Source: Echiichthys vipera (Eukaryota > Chordata > Actinopteri > Perciformes > Trachinidae). Taken from it: a DNA stretch of 64,000 bases. The translations under genes were made by a program, and so were the position numbers. Within the stretch, counting starts at the first letter, position 1. Every line of letters starts with the position of its first letter. The notes under the pieces were generated by a model. It worked only from the letters and a program-made list of their open reading frames with translations. It made no database searches and was not told the origin of the DNA. This document shows positions 1 to 11,703 of this stretch, piece after piece. The stretch covers positions 28,469,188 to 28,533,187 of the forward strand of contig OY829654.1 in the NCBI GenBank assembly GCA_963691815.1, given 5' to 3'.

Positions 1-217
1 CATTTGACTTTTGGCCAATGTGTCGGTTTCCATATGATTGGGCCACAATGTGATCGCAAGACTTGACAATGGTGGCGAAAACAAACAGTCTTCTCTACGT
101 GGTCTCATGGGAGGGCGTATAAATAGCACGCCACTTTTCATGACTTTCATGACTTTTCGCGTGCATTTCTACGCATATTAAGCTTTTCGCGTGTCATTTA
201 ATCCCCGTTGTTCCCCA

Positions 218-289
218 GGGTTAGGGTTAGGGTTAGGGGTTAGGGTTAGGGGTTAGGGTTAGGGGTTAGGGTTAGGGTTAGGGTTAGGG
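218..289. repeat. Interstitial telomeric repeat tract
   Basis: Eleven consecutive units of TTAGGG follow a leading GGG. Three of the units are the 7-mer TTAGGGG, alternating with 6-mers in the middle of the block. This is the vertebrate telomere motif, G-rich on the + strand. Both sides carry ordinary unique-looking sequence, so it is an interstitial tract and not a chromosome end. The flanks share a CGCGTGTCATT-type motif (188-198, repeated near 556-565, and inverted at 495-504), which suggests the tract lies inside a larger dispersed repeat. Confidence 0.9.
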
Positions 290-346
290 CATTTCACGCC
301 CGTTATTTCAGTCATCCTTCACATGAAATATTGATTTTTAAAAAAA

Positions 347-399
347 CCTCTGACAGAAAGCTCCACCACTGGGGTAGTGGTGGAGCTTTCTGTCAGAGG
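347..399. repeat. Perfect 24-bp inverted repeat (hairpin)
   Basis: Positions 347-370 pair without mismatch with 376-399, leaving a 5-nt loop (371-375). The arms are GC-rich in the middle (CTCCACCACT / AGTGGTGGAG). No flanking target duplication is obvious. It could be a foldback element, the palindromic end of a transposon, or a small hairpin RNA gene. The sequence shows only the palindrome. Confidence 0.85.
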
Positions 400-599
400 G
401 TTTCAACACGTGGGTTTTCCCTCAATGACATTTGTGCGTCAAATGACAACGCCATCTCTGCACAATACAAGTCGATTGAGACTAAATGGCGCGGAATGAC
501 ACGCAAAAATCATGAAATGCGTTGTAATTATACGCGAGATGGCTTGAGAGAAATAGCGTGTCATTCACACGCCTTTTGGTGATACCAGGCTGGTCTTCT

Positions 600-2219
600 A
601 CCTCCTGATTTACATTTTATTAGATTTGTGTGGCAGGTTCGGACGGTTACGCAGAAATTCAGAGGAACCAGCAAATCCCTGCAGTGTTTTATCCTGAAAC
701 CACAACAGTTCTAACAAGCTCACAATCCAGACCAAACATTTGCGGCGTAATAAGCCAGTTATGCAAGCGTTGGCCCACTTAGCCGGTGACCTCTCTCTGA
801 AGTGTGAGTGCAGAGTGTGCGGATTAGAGCGTGAGTTGCAGAGGCAGAGGCCAGGGGAAGCGAGTGAGGAAGTGGATCATGGCAGGATGGAAATGGGTCA
901 GAGTCACCCTGCACTCCTCTGCTCTGGCTGCGCGGAGAGGAAGGCTGGGGAGCGATGACGTCAGCAAGATTTAGATATTTGTGTGTTTTTTTTAATCAAA
1001 GACAGCTTCTTGGAAAATGCAATGCTCCATGCGGGCATGTGTGCGTACAGTACTTGTCCAGACTGACTCTGTGGGGAGACATAGAAACCACGTGCACTAC
1101 ATCCCATTAACAAGAATAGCTGGAAGTAAAAGCACTGCTGTCAGTGCTTGAAAGCCCTGGGTCACATTGTACCTTTTGCTTTTTACTCCCATTTCCTGTT
1201 GTGGTATCGGTGTCGGTTTTCCTCTCTGAATGCTAGAAAACATAGATGGATAAAGCCAACAGCAGACGTCAGCTTACTTTTATTATCTTCCGTCCAGGAA
1301 CACGCAGAATTACTGGCATCACATTCATAACTGTGCTAAAATAAGCCTCCCTTGAGTTGGACAAACACTCATTGAAGTGATTGTATGCTAAATTTAAATT
1401 GTGACGAGGAAATCCTACGCAATAATGGCCCTGCTAGAGGAATGTCTGAAAGGACACAGTTCTGATCAGAAAAGCCTCATTGAAAAAACAAGTGTAACCA
1501 GGTCTATAGTTATGTTACAATGGAACTGAATTGAACGCAAACATGTCCGTAATACGCTCAGCACTGGACCTTGATCTTCCACAACCAAGGCCACATCTGC
1601 AGTGGCTTAAAAAAATAACTACCTTGTCAGTTATTGTTCATATTTCAGAGAAAATTCCTACGGAGCTTAAAAAAAAAACATAGGGAAGCTCATTACAACC
1701 TGCTGGTTATTGGGTCATTTTTCTCATTTCACATTTGATCCTGATGCTTAACAAGTATTTGCAAGTGCGCAAGTGTTTGATTCTCTTGAAATCAAGCACC
1801 ATTCCTGTGAATTCTGCATTTGTGCTCTGCCAGATGACTGCTGTGTTCATGTGTGAGTGCCAGCAGACACTCCTGAGTGCTGGTAATACTCTTCAGCTCA
1901 ACTGTCCATCAGGATAAAGCACTGAGTATTTCCCTTTTTATGTCGCTGCCTGCATGCACTGTACCTTTATCTGCATGCACGGTAATTGGTGTCTGACAGA
2001 ACAGCGTGTGTTTGCGCACACATTCAAATTTCAGTGTAAATATCGTCACGAGGCGCATTTGCATGGTTTGTAGTTAATTATCACCTTCTGCTCTGTCACC
2101 ACCCGTGTGATGATAATATCCTGTCTGCTGTTGTGAATGGAGCCAGTAAGAGTCAAGACAGTGACAGACGATTTCAACACAAAGGAACTTCCATAACTCC
2201 CGTGTACATTCCAATTACA

Positions 2220-2221
<2 letters not shown>
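600..2221. other. Intergenic stretch, nothing recognised
   Basis: Only short open frames without family resemblance occur here. No splice-linked exons, no RNA gene and no clear repeat family were recognised. Confidence 0.5.

Positions 2222-2253
<32 letters not shown>
2222..2253. repeat. (AC)16 microsatellite
   Basis: Uninterrupted AC dinucleotide run. It generates spurious His/Thr-rich and Cys/Val-rich open frames on both strands. Confidence 0.95.
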
Positions 2254-2255
<2 letters not shown>

Positions 2256-3200
2256 AGCTTTGTCCACCTGAGTGGGCTCAGAGGAAGCAGAACCGTAAAA
2301 GCCCCACACACACAAACAGCCAGCAGGAAGAGTCAAGGTCAGTTCCTGTTATTGTACCTTTTGGAGTTCTTCGTTACTTTAAACTGCAGACCACATAATC
2401 CCCAGTTTCCTCTGCTATTAATGACTGATTAACAAACAGCCCAATGGAAAGTTCAGGGAGTACAGTCAGGGGAGCTTTATGTATTTGATGGTCAGCAGCT
2501 ACTGCCAGTCTCTCCCTACTCAGCAGTTACTATCAGCCTGGCTGGAGCCAGGAAGACTGCACTCACGGACGGTGCGGGAAATCCATTGCATTATTTTATC
2601 CACTGCTGGAAAATGAGACATTTAAAGGGGGGAACAAAAGGTGTTTAAAATGTGCGCTCATACAGCGTGATCACCATTATCAATTAATGTGTCAATGTAT
2701 AAAATATGAAGCAAGTAAAACCACAGCAAATTATTTTTTGCTGGCCCATGCCGCGGCCAAAAACAGTCAGTAGTGGCAGGAGAAACTTTATTATGATCAC
2801 TAGCCAGTTTGAACTGGAATGGATCATCCGGGGGGGGGGCACCACAGTGATGTTACAGTCATTCCCCAGCCGCGATGGCGGTGCAGAGACAACGAGAGCA
2901 CACATGTGGAAGACACGATAATGCTGACCAATCAGCAGGGGTGTAGCACCGAATTCTGGTCCCTATACATAAGCAGTCTCTGTGGCAACGCAAAGAAACG
3001 CCTTAAAGCTAAGGAGTGGAAGTATAAAATACTAAATATACTGTATATAGTAAATAGCTAGCTAACTCCTACTGTATCCAGGGGAGCGTGCCTATGTTCC
3101 CCTGGCACAAAAAAAGGTCTGATGTTCCCCACTTTTCACGGAAAGGGTTCTATTTTCCCCGGTCTGTTATTTTCAGGGGTGTCAAGTTACCTTACTTAAG
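2254..3200. other. Intergenic stretch with a G-run
   Basis: No gene is recognised. A run of nine to ten G lies near 2830-2839. The rest shows no repeat or coding signal that I can name. Confidence 0.4.
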
Positions 3201-3314
3201 TACTATTTGCGTCAATTTTGGTGAAAAAAGCCTCACTTGAGGCTAGAGAGATGGTGGAGAGAACTAAATGGTCTCAAGTGAGGCTTTATTTCACCAAAAG
3301 TGACGCAAATAGTA
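3201..3314. mobile_element. Foldback MITE-like element with TA flanks
   Basis: Two arms of about 41 nt (3201-3241 and 3273-3314) are reverse complements with one substitution and one single-base indel. They enclose a 31-nt loop. The outer ends read TA-CTATTTGCGTCA and TGACGCAAATAG-TA, so the inverted repeat is bounded by TA on both sides. That is the target duplication of Tc1/mariner-type transposons. No transposase is present. A hairpin RNA precursor is the alternative. Confidence 0.55.
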
Positions 3315-4404
3315 ATGCTAATAAGTGCAACCAAGGATGCCCATTTTACCACTGTATTTTTTATGTTGTTATGAATATATAGTGGATTGTTAGACATGGC
3401 TGTTGATTCATGACCTCCTACTGATATTTCTTTAGAACTGTGCTGATGATGTGGCTTTCAAACATGTTTTAAGTCTTTCATTTTGATTATATGGTACAAT
3501 AAAATAAAGCAGTTGTTCATTCAATTCTCAATTTGCTTAATTTTTTCTATTTTTAATTTTTTACCATAAAAGAACCTGGTACCGTTAAAGTACTGGGAGT
3601 CGTAGCATCGTTAAAATCTCTCCATCTTGTGGCTCAGTGAGAGCGGTGAGTGAATGCACACACCGCAGTCAGGTGTGTGTGGCACTGATTGGTGCTGATT
3701 GAGTCCAGGTGTGGGGAGTCTTCATGTACCCTGAGTCTGCAGTGCTCTGGGCTGACTCATTATCTCACCATCAGAGGTAGTGAGAGCTTCTCCCTGTGGT
3801 CAAGTCCATCTACAAACACCTTCTCAGAACATTGTGTGTCTTTGTTGTCCGTTGCCTGAGTCCGCACCTGCAGCCAACGTATGCAGACGATCTTTAATTT
3901 ATGTAGACAGTTAGTTAGAAAACACTAATAGAAAAATGTTAATTCCAGGCTTTCTAATTCCAACATTTTTTTTAATCTTGTTTCAAAAAAAGCAAAAAAA
4001 CAAAAACAAATACTTCCTGCTGTTGATGTCAAAATTACTACCTTTATACGGATGGCGATCGTGCTTAATGCCTGCCGTCAGAGGCTAGCCAAGATAACTT
4101 TCGACCCTCTAAAAAGTACATACGGTTTAGCATGCTAACTGGCTAACACTAGAAATTGCTACACTATTTTCAGTATGTATACTGACACAAATAGCATCTA
4201 TAACTGAAATAAGACACATTTGTCACACATTCAAATGAATCTAATACATTCAAATTAATTTGACACATTACCAAATGTTTGTTGCCATACACAAACAGGA
4301 AGTAGGACCTTGTAGGAGGGGCTTCAGGGATAGAAGCTCCTAAGGAGTCATGTCCTGCTAAAGCTTTACCCTTGCACAATCACGAGATCACGTTGAATCA
4401 CGTC
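3315..4404. other. Intergenic, AT-rich, repeat scraps
   Basis: The tract contains poly-T/poly-A stretches and a GGTACCGTTAAAGTACTGGGAG fragment near 3577-3600 that resembles sequence near 63650-63720. No coding exon was recognised. The 3640-3880 part (repeated GGTGTG/GATTGGTGCTGATT motifs) has a retroelement feel but no boundaries were found. Confidence 0.3.
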
Positions 4405-4727
4405 GCAAGAAAATCCATCTCGTCAGGCTCCACCAATGCTTCAGACGACTACAATGGTGACTCTTAAAGAGATTAGCGTAAATGCTGCAATAGCATCAGT
4501 AAAATCAGCACTTGGGAGAGTTTCTTCATTGTAAGAAGAGCAACGAATGACACTGAAGGCTTTTCTCCATGGAAGACATGTTTTCTCTAGACTGACCCGT
4601 GATAGACAGTGATAAACAGATGGTTCATCCAATCAACTACAAGCTATTCTTTCTTAAATTGCCTACTTTTTTCCAAATGACAGCTTCTCAGATGGTTCTT
4701 TCTAACAAACCATCTGTTGAGTCAGGT
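4405..4727. mobile_element. Diverged TIR-element fragment
   Basis: The ends near 4410 (CCATCTCGTCAGGCTCC) and 4727 (CATCTGTTGAGTCAGGTTAG) recall the terminal inverted repeat CATCTGGCGAGAGTCAGG of the element at 55642-56194. An internal GCTGCAATAGCATCAGTAAAATC motif is similar to its body. The fragment is much more diverged, and its boundaries are approximate. Confidence 0.3.
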
Positions 4728-4739
4728 TAGCTAATGCTG

Positions 4740-5480
4740 AATAGTTTGGTTTTTGTTTTGTTTTTGCAGATGAAGATTATCCCTGCAGCCTTTTGTCTTT
4801 CCTCCACCACCTACAATCGTAAAAGGAGTTATGACACACTGGGTCACATCTCAAACCTGTCTACTGTTCCTGCACCACTTTCATGCAGCATGGTGACCAT
4901 AAATCATAACAGAATCAGTCACCTGTGAGTGACGATCCACAACAACGCAGCTAAGAAATGCAGTGCAGAAATGCATCATCACACACTCACTGAGGATCAA
5001 AGCCCCTAAAGCCAGTAACCAGCAAGCAGAAGCTTGAGCGTTGCCACATCAGTGTACTTTATTGGCTTTTCAGGAATGAGGAAGTGTGTGAGGCAGCATC
5101 TTTACGGGAAGGCAGCAAGTGTGGGAGGGAGGGGCTAATGGGAATGCATGCGGGCGGGGAGGTTGTGACAAATATTTGTTAAGACAGACAGGAAGGAATG
5201 AGAAGAAGTGCAAAGGTGGTAACTTTAATTACATTTGAGGCCGGGTAATGACATTTCGCTCTTTTTGTACCCACCCAGCCTTTGAATTATCACTGTTACC
5301 CTGCTACTTTTTCTTCAACCTCTTGGCAAACACAGGGGTTATTGTGAAAGATGATTTCACACCAGAGTCTTCTTTGGCAAACGAAAAAGATTTATTCAAA
5401 GAGGGGATTATTGTGTCTTGAGGCAATGATACACTGTGTTCTCTTTCATAATGCCATGAAAGGTTGGTAAAATATGTTCC
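4740..5480. other. Intergenic stretch, nothing recognised
   Basis: Short open frames only. No repeat family, RNA gene or exon could be supported. Confidence 0.4.
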
Positions 5481-5483
5481 AGT

Positions 5484-5485
<2 letters not shown>

Positions 5486-5541
<56 letters not shown>
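5486..5541. repeat. (CA)28 microsatellite
   Basis: Pure CA dinucleotide run of 56 bp. The Cys/Val-rich open frames across it on the minus strand are artefacts. Confidence 0.95.
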
Positions 5542-5542
<1 letters not shown>

Positions 5543-5654
5543 CAACATACACCCTGAAAAAAACAAAAACACTGTGTAGAAACAGAGCATGAATCACAGG
5601 TCAGTGACATGCACATGTTTACACCACCTTATTGATCTGTGTACCAACCAAGGC

Positions 5655-5679
5655 TGTGTGTGTGTGTGTGTGTGTGTGT
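5655..5679. repeat. (TG)12 microsatellite
   Basis: Short pure TG run 114 bp after the CA run at 5486-5541. Confidence 0.9.
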
Positions 5680-6224
5680 CTGTTTCCTGTAACTACGTGG
5701 ACACAAGTCCGCATTGCATTGCAGTGTGTGTGTGATTGTATTTTTAGGTCCATAACTGGTGTTGCTGGGTCCATTTTCTCCCTCCCTGACAGAGAGGGAG
5801 TGTGAAGGCTGACCTTTTTCCCTTAAAGGACGTGACTGCAGCTGGCACATTGTGCAAGCCGGTGAGTCAGCCAATAGGAATGCGGCACTCCCCGGCATCT
5901 CGTGGAAACCTTGCACGGGTTCTCACAGAGAGATGGAGAGTTTAGACAGTAGCCCTCTAACTGCTGCTGCTACAGGCTTTTCTCATTCAAGGTTCATATG
6001 GTATTGTTCGAAAAGTAATGCACAAAGGTTCCCGTGTATTCCACGTGTTTATTTTGTTTGTGCGAAGTACTAAGCCCAACCGCGACCTGAACCGTTGCGA
6101 TCCAATTGAAGTCGCCATTTCTGGCATTAAATTGAATGTTCGTGAGCTATCGTCTGATTTTTGTGCACTACTTTTAGTACGTCCCATGAACCTGTTGATG
6201 GAAATACGTTGGCTGCTTACACAT

Positions 6225-6573
6225 TTGTGGTGTGGTGTTTAGCACTGTCGCCTCACAGCAAGAGGGTTCCTGGTCCGAATCCTGGCTGGGGCCCTCCTGC
6301 GTAGAGTTTGCATGTTCTCCCCAGGTTTTCTCCGGGTTCTCCGGTTTCCTCCCACAGTCCAAAAACATGCAGGTGTTAGGTTAATTGATGACTCTAAAAT
6401 TGCCTGTAGGTGTGAATGGTTGTCTGTCTCTGTTCGTCTCTATGTGTCCTGTGATACTGGCGTCCTGTCCAGGGTGGACCCCGCCTCACGCCCGATGTCA
6501 GCTGGGATCGGCTCCAGCTCCCCCGCGACTCTGACAGGGACAAGCGGTTGAAGATGAATGAATGGATGAATAA
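6225..6573 (+). mobile_element. V-SINE-like retroposon, copy A
   Basis: The head is tRNA-like, with an A-box-like TGTGGTGTTTAGCAC and a degenerate B box GGTCCGAATCC. The body is conserved (GAGTTTGCATGTTCTCCCC, then CCTCCCACAGTCCAAAAACATG), and the tail ends GACAAGCGGTTGAAGATGAATGAATG. The same body recurs six more times in this window. The central segment resembles the DANA/Mermaid group of V-SINEs in fish. The family assignment is from memory; the repetition is seen directly. Confidence 0.75.
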
Positions 6574-6659
6574 AGCCACAAAAAACGTGGGGGGGGATTG
6601 GTGGTTGTTTTTGTTGCTCTATACTCTTGTGAAAAATCCTCCTTTTTAGAAGATTAACA

Positions 6660-6686
6660 CCCCCCCCCCCCCCCCCCCCCCCCCCC
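6660..6686. repeat. Poly-C run (27 bp)
   Basis: Uninterrupted C run. It is G-rich on the minus strand, so it may slip and its length may be inexact in an assembly. Confidence 0.9.
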
Positions 6687-6689
6687 AAA

Positions 6690-7285
6690 CCAAGAGGCAC
6701 CTAGAGCAAACACACTGTGTACTCTCCCTTTTTGAGCGCCCACAGTTTATTTCCTGTACGATCATGAGGCACTTAACATTATCACTGCTTTAGGTGATAC
6801 TCATCGGCCCAACTGAGATTCTCCCAACCGGAGGAGACATTTGAACCTGACCAATCTGGTAAACCTGGTTGGAGGCCGGCTCGTTTAGCCCTTCAGCTAT
6901 TGCCACTCCCTTAACGTCAGGACTAACCTCATTCTGCGAGTCAGGAACTAAATACCAGCAGCAACTTTGACTTCCGTTGAGGCAAATAATAATAAAAAAC
7001 TCAGTGGAGCTCAAAAACAAGAGTTTCTGTCTTGATTTTCTAGGCATCAATGTAGTAAGGGGCACTACACAAGCTGCAAAGCCGCGCTGCTTCATTTATT
7101 GCTTTTAGGAGTAGTTAGGAAATTCAACAGTGTTCCACATTAGTTAACCTGAACTGTGGCGGCCCGCACACAGTTTCATAATGACCCGAAATATATTTAC
7201 TCTTCTCATAATAACACAAGATATCTGTAACGTTGTTTTTTCGCGCCATTGCTTCAGTTAAGCATCTCTTACTCCAAGTCGGGGT
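6690..7285. other. Intergenic stretch, nothing recognised
   Basis: Only short open frames without recognisable family. No RNA gene or repeat could be supported. Confidence 0.4.
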
Positions 7286-7289
7286 CAGA

Positions 7290-7560
7290 AGGCAAGGACA
7301 GTTTATTTGTATAGCACAATTCAACAACAAGGTAATTCAAAGAACTTTACATAAAACATTAAAAGCATTGGAAAGAAACAGAATTACATTTAAATACCTT
7401 GGAAAACACATTTCAAGTAAAATGATTAAAATTCGAAGTGTTGGAAAACATATAAAAATGACATTTGAGTAATAGACGTAAAATATCATTAAAAGCATTA
7501 ATTGTCAATTAAGTATCATTTTCAAGACATGTAATGGGAGTTACAGTGCAGTACACAGGA
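7290..7560. repeat. Interspersed repeat fragment (retroposon tail type)
   Basis: The segment starts GACAGTTTATTTGTATAGCAC and continues with A-rich text containing TTAAAAGCATT twice (about 7350 and 7491). This TTTATTTGTATAGCAC start is very common in teleost genomes as the end of a non-LTR element. No open frame survives. The assignment rests on memory of the motif. Confidence 0.4.
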
Positions 7561-7599
7561 ATGCACAGGGTAAGGTTGATACTAACACCCGTCGTGTGT

Positions 7600-8007
7600 G
7601 TGTGTGTGTGTGTGTACATGTGTGCACAGGGAGTGTGTGTTGCAGTGAAAGTGAAAGAGTGAGCGAAGGGAGAGGAGAGTCATAGTTAAGTTAAGAGTCA
7701 TTCATTGTTTACAAGAGCACAGAGTTCTTCACAGATGTTGCCTCTTAATTTTGAGGTTGATGCATTTAATGTTTGAATGTACAAAACGCTCTTCTGGGGA
7801 AACATGCCACCGAACCATTCTAGAGGGTTGGAGGTTCACTTCCCACCGTCTCACAAAAATCCTGTGGGAGACAGAACAATCAATACCTCTCTAATGTCTG
7901 TGCTGTAGGCTAATATGAAGTAAGAGTCAGGAGGCAATTAGCTTGGCTTAGCGTAAAGACTGGTAGCGGCTAGACTGACTCAAAAATCTCCCAACCATCA
8001 CCTCTTG
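7600..8007. other. Intergenic stretch after a short TG run
   Basis: A (TG)11 run lies at about 7595-7616. The remainder shows no gene or named repeat. Confidence 0.4.
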
Positions 8008-8210
8008 AACTCAACAATACGTTACATTGAATTGCAGAATTGTTCAGATGATAGGTTGTGGTTTTTCTTATGTGCTGTAACAACAGACTGTATAAAACAT
8101 GGCAGTAGTGAAGCTGAGAGCGGGGGGCTCAAGCACTCCCCATCTTGCTAGTACCTGACGCCGCCTAACTTCCAGCCAATCCAAAAATGGGCAAAGAGGT
8201 GGAGCGTGGA
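8008..8210 (+). repeat. Dispersed repeat, copy 1 (pair with 9893-10107)
   Basis: From ACTCAACAATACGTTAC to GAGGTGGAGCGTGGAT this segment matches 9893-10107 in the same orientation with scattered substitutions and small indels. It is non-coding and 1.9 kb from its partner. It could be a DNA-transposon remnant; no terminal repeats were identified. Confidence 0.7.
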
Positions 8211-8249
8211 TGGAGCTGAAGCAGCCCGGATGAAGCCTTTATTCTAGGC

Positions 8250-9480
8250 TAGCCACCTGTGCCACACTCTTAATTATGCAGAACTTTAAGGCTTATTATA
8301 GTTATATAAAAATGAAACACCCTTATAGTTGTCTTAAATGGAAAATTTGGCTAGAGACCGAACCCTTTTTTTGTGCCTGGACATCTATAGAGGGTGAGAA
8401 ATAGCACGACATGGTGCAGGTCATGATGACACAAGCACGCACATCATGGATGCAGAACAGAATCTTTTTGGGTGGTTCTGTCCAAATCCATTCTTCTGAG
8501 CTTCCTCAACCTCTCCTTCCCATAACCTTTCAGATTCAAGGATCGGCTGCCTCCCCCTCCCGCAGCCTATCAGCTGCTCAGGGAATTAGCCAAAGAGAAA
8601 GTCAGGGTCACCCCTGGCTCAGACAAGTTACTCCCACTACCCTGGAAACCCAACAGGCATCCTGGAGACAAACACAGAGCTACCACCGCGAGCTCCTAAA
8701 CTCCCACAGTTCCCAGTCAGTCCTGGGAAAATCCCTCGCTGAAAATGTTTTAACTAAGGCAAATAAAAGAAGAGGAGGCCGTTTGAGTGTGTTTGCTGAG
8801 AAGCTTCAACTTGCCTGTGTCAGCTCAGGACTTCTAATTTCTTCCTCGGCTTGAATGCCCTCTGTTGTTTTCTTCTGGTGGTTAGAGGAGTGAAGTTTAG
8901 CTCATCAAATACTTGAACTCTAATCTTTCTTTCTTGCCCTGAACCAAATGAATTTCCTCCTAGTCCAATAGTAAACTCCCTGCCAGTATGTTAATGCTAC
9001 TGTAATCAACATTGCTACATTAATGATGGGATGGATGACTGTATGATGTAAAAGGTGTTGCCCGTAGCGGTGCCAGCAGGCATTATCAACAGCATTTGTA
9101 GCTGTGTGCCCAAATCTAACCAATCAGTTTAGTGATCCTGATGTCATCATAAGCGATTGACATGATGGACAAAACTACAATAGTAAGACCTAATTTGTAA
9201 CAAATCAGACATGCCCTTTAAAGTAAGTGATGTCATTAGTTGTTTCTATAATAATACTTTAATGCATATTTTGAAATGTTGCGTTAGAAAAGTGTTGCGC
9301 TCGCTTAAGTTGTTTGCAGAATAAATCTGAAGTATCAAACATTTAACCTAGAAGACCAAGGTGACTTGTTTTGTTTCAGGTTAGCAACCTCTACTTCTAC
9401 TATTTCTGTTTACTGGCAGGTTACGGTCATGCGGAGACTATAGTGCTGCCTTCTAACCAAACCTGCTGTAGCCTTGTTTA
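8250..9480. other. Intergenic; one unsupported 147-codon frame
   Basis: An open frame of 147 codons (8411-8854, +) has no recognisable domain, a low-complexity Ser/Gln-rich composition and no splice partners, so I do not call it a gene. Nothing else stands out. Confidence 0.4.
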
Positions 9481-9790
9481 TGAACGCCAAACCCGTTGAT
9501 GGAAATGCGTATAATTTACTTCTTTTGGGTACAAACAAGTTTGTTTCTTGAAATGTGTTTGACAATTTAATGGAAACACGGTTATTGTTGCAATGTTTAA
9601 ATCTAAACCAGAGGGGATTGTCTCATCTGGAGCCTGAGTGTTACAAGAAGTGAGAAAATGAGAATGTACTATTCTTCTAGTCTCGGGAGACCATCCCCGA
9701 CCATCCCATTTTACTCGGAGATCAGTCTGATGCGACAGAGGAAATTTGAAAGTGTTTGCCAAGCGAACGCCCAATCAGCGTTGGTTTTGA

Positions 9791-10210
9791 GGCGAGTTTG
9801 AGTGGGACGCAATGCATGCAAATCCGACCTGATCCACACACATTTTCAGACAGTGGTACCCCTAATTCTGTTAGTCGCTCGCTAGCGCTTAAACTCAACA
9901 ATACGTTACGTTTGTTCAATCTCTACAAGCAGAATTGTTCAGATGACAGGTTGTGGTTTTCATTATGTGCTGTAACAACAGACTGTATAAAACATGGCCG
10001 TAGTGAAGCTGAGTGCGAGGGGGCTCCAGCACTCGCCATCTTGGCAGTAACCGCAGCCGCCTAACTTCCGGCCAATCCAAAAATGGGCAAAGAGGTGGAG
10101 CGTGGATTTAGGCGAGTTTGAGTGTGACGCAATGCATGCAAATCCGACCTGATCCACACACGTTTTCAGACAACGGTAGCCCTAACTCTGTTAGTCGCTC
10201 GCTAACGCTT
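9791..10210 (+). repeat. Direct 100-bp repeats flanking a dispersed repeat
   Basis: 9791-9890 and 10111-10210 are near-identical 100-bp units (GGCGAGTTTGAGTG... to ...TTAGTCGCTCGCTA(G/A)CGCTT) with a 320-bp period. The intervening 9893-10107 is copy 2 of the repeat at 8008-8210. The arrangement could be a partial tandem duplication or the end repeats of a composite element. Confidence 0.75.
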
Positions 10211-11508
10211 TTTTCTCTTGGATCCTTCTGTTGGAATATGGACCGGGCACCTGATATCGCGACTTTTATCTACAAATTTGCGTAACACAAACGGAAAATA
10301 TCTTTACCGACATGTTGTTAACTTACTGAGCTTTGCCTCGATGCTCTGTTAGCACGTCATACGTCTGTTGATTGGTTGATTTGGCCTGTATGTTGGTGAT
10401 AGACCGATGGTTTATCAAATGGACAACCAGTATTTTCGCCCCTTCCCAAAAGATCTCCAAACGAGAATTCTCAGATGGATATCCTGAGCAAATACAAGTC
10501 ATTCCATCTGCTGGAGTCAAGTTAGCATTTTTCCATATAAATGTCAATGCATGCTCCCTTGTTCCCATAATCTCTTATCAGTAATTTCAGGTATTGCTCA
10601 AGGGGATCTCAACAGACAATCTGGGTGGGAAAAAACATTGAGAACAGGAGCATGCACATGATATGATGATACCTGTGTGTTTATGTAGCCCAAACCAGGC
10701 CAAACCCCCTCATACCATTAGCTAAGACCTCCTCGCTCCCTCCATGACCAGACTTGTTAGTCATGGAGGTGTAACGCGGCCAGGGACGGCCACAACCCGT
10801 GGGATCCAGCGTAGTTGTTGAGAGAGTGCTCAGAGCTGTCCGCCCACTTTCTCTCCCTCACTTATTATGAAGTCTGAGTCATTCATAAAAACGTGAAAAC
10901 AAAGTCAACAGCGCAACCGCCTTCATGTGACTACAAGTTAAGAAAGAGAACGGCTGCCGGCAGATTAAACTGAACAGGAGGAATTTACACGGAGGACACA
11001 AAAACATTCTTGCTTAATGAGGCAATAAATAACACCACCATGGGAACATCATTTAATGAACAAATGCTGTGCTGCCATGTTTGCTTTCATTCATTTCACA
11101 CTCTGCTTTTTCCTTTTCGCAATAAATCCACGGATGTATCGTCAGTTGCTGTGAGAACACTTTATTGCTCTGTGCTGAAGCTGCACCACTCATGATAGAT
11201 GGGTAGGATGAGGTCTTCAATAACTGAATGCTAAATGATCACCTTAAGGCCTGTAGCACCCAATAATGAAGGAATCATTTCCTGATATGTAATAACACCT
11301 GAAAGGATATTACAGTTTGCACTAAAGTGGGCAAGTATAAGAATGTATAATACTGTTGGTGTCATGTTATCCCACTGCGAACATTTGCCACTGATTTCAC
11401 GTTTAGTAATTTAAAGTGATGTAAAGAGAGATTAGTGATGGTCTGACTGATTCTTTTCAAAGGTATCAGTTCTTCGAGATGATGCATGTCAATTACTTAA
11501 ACCTCTCA
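10211..11508. other. Intergenic stretch, nothing recognised
   Basis: No exon, RNA gene or full repeat was recognised. A small palindrome (CCTCCATGAC ... GTCATGGAGG) sits at about 10739-10769. Confidence 0.4.
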
Positions 11509-11703
11509 GGGCGCACTCACACTGTCCATCCGTACCGTGCCCAAGGTTGGTCCCACGGCTAAGGTCTAGTTCCTTTCGCCAGTGTGAGTGCAACCGTACA
11601 GCACCTAGCTGTGGCACGCTTGTCGTCCACGGCCCATTTGGGAGAGGTGGGCTTTTGTAAAGCACGTTTGCACATGTACGAGCATGAGCGTGCGCTGACT
11701 TGT
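11509..11703 (+). mobile_element. MITE fragment (GGGCGCACTCACACT TIR family)
   Basis: It begins with the terminal motif GGGCGCACTCACACTGTCCA and continues with text similar to the elements at 38128 and 54312 (GTGCCCAAG..., GAGAGAGGTGGGC-like, GCACATGTACGAGCA). The right terminal repeat is missing, so this is a truncated copy. An open frame on the minus strand crosses it by chance. Confidence 0.6.

Noticed and set aside
218..289. True chromosome end
   Set aside because: The array is only 72 bp, contains variants, and is flanked on both sides by ordinary sequence.
8411..8854. 147-codon + strand frame
   Set aside because: No family resemblance, low-complexity composition, no neighbouring exons. 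Possible by chance at this length.
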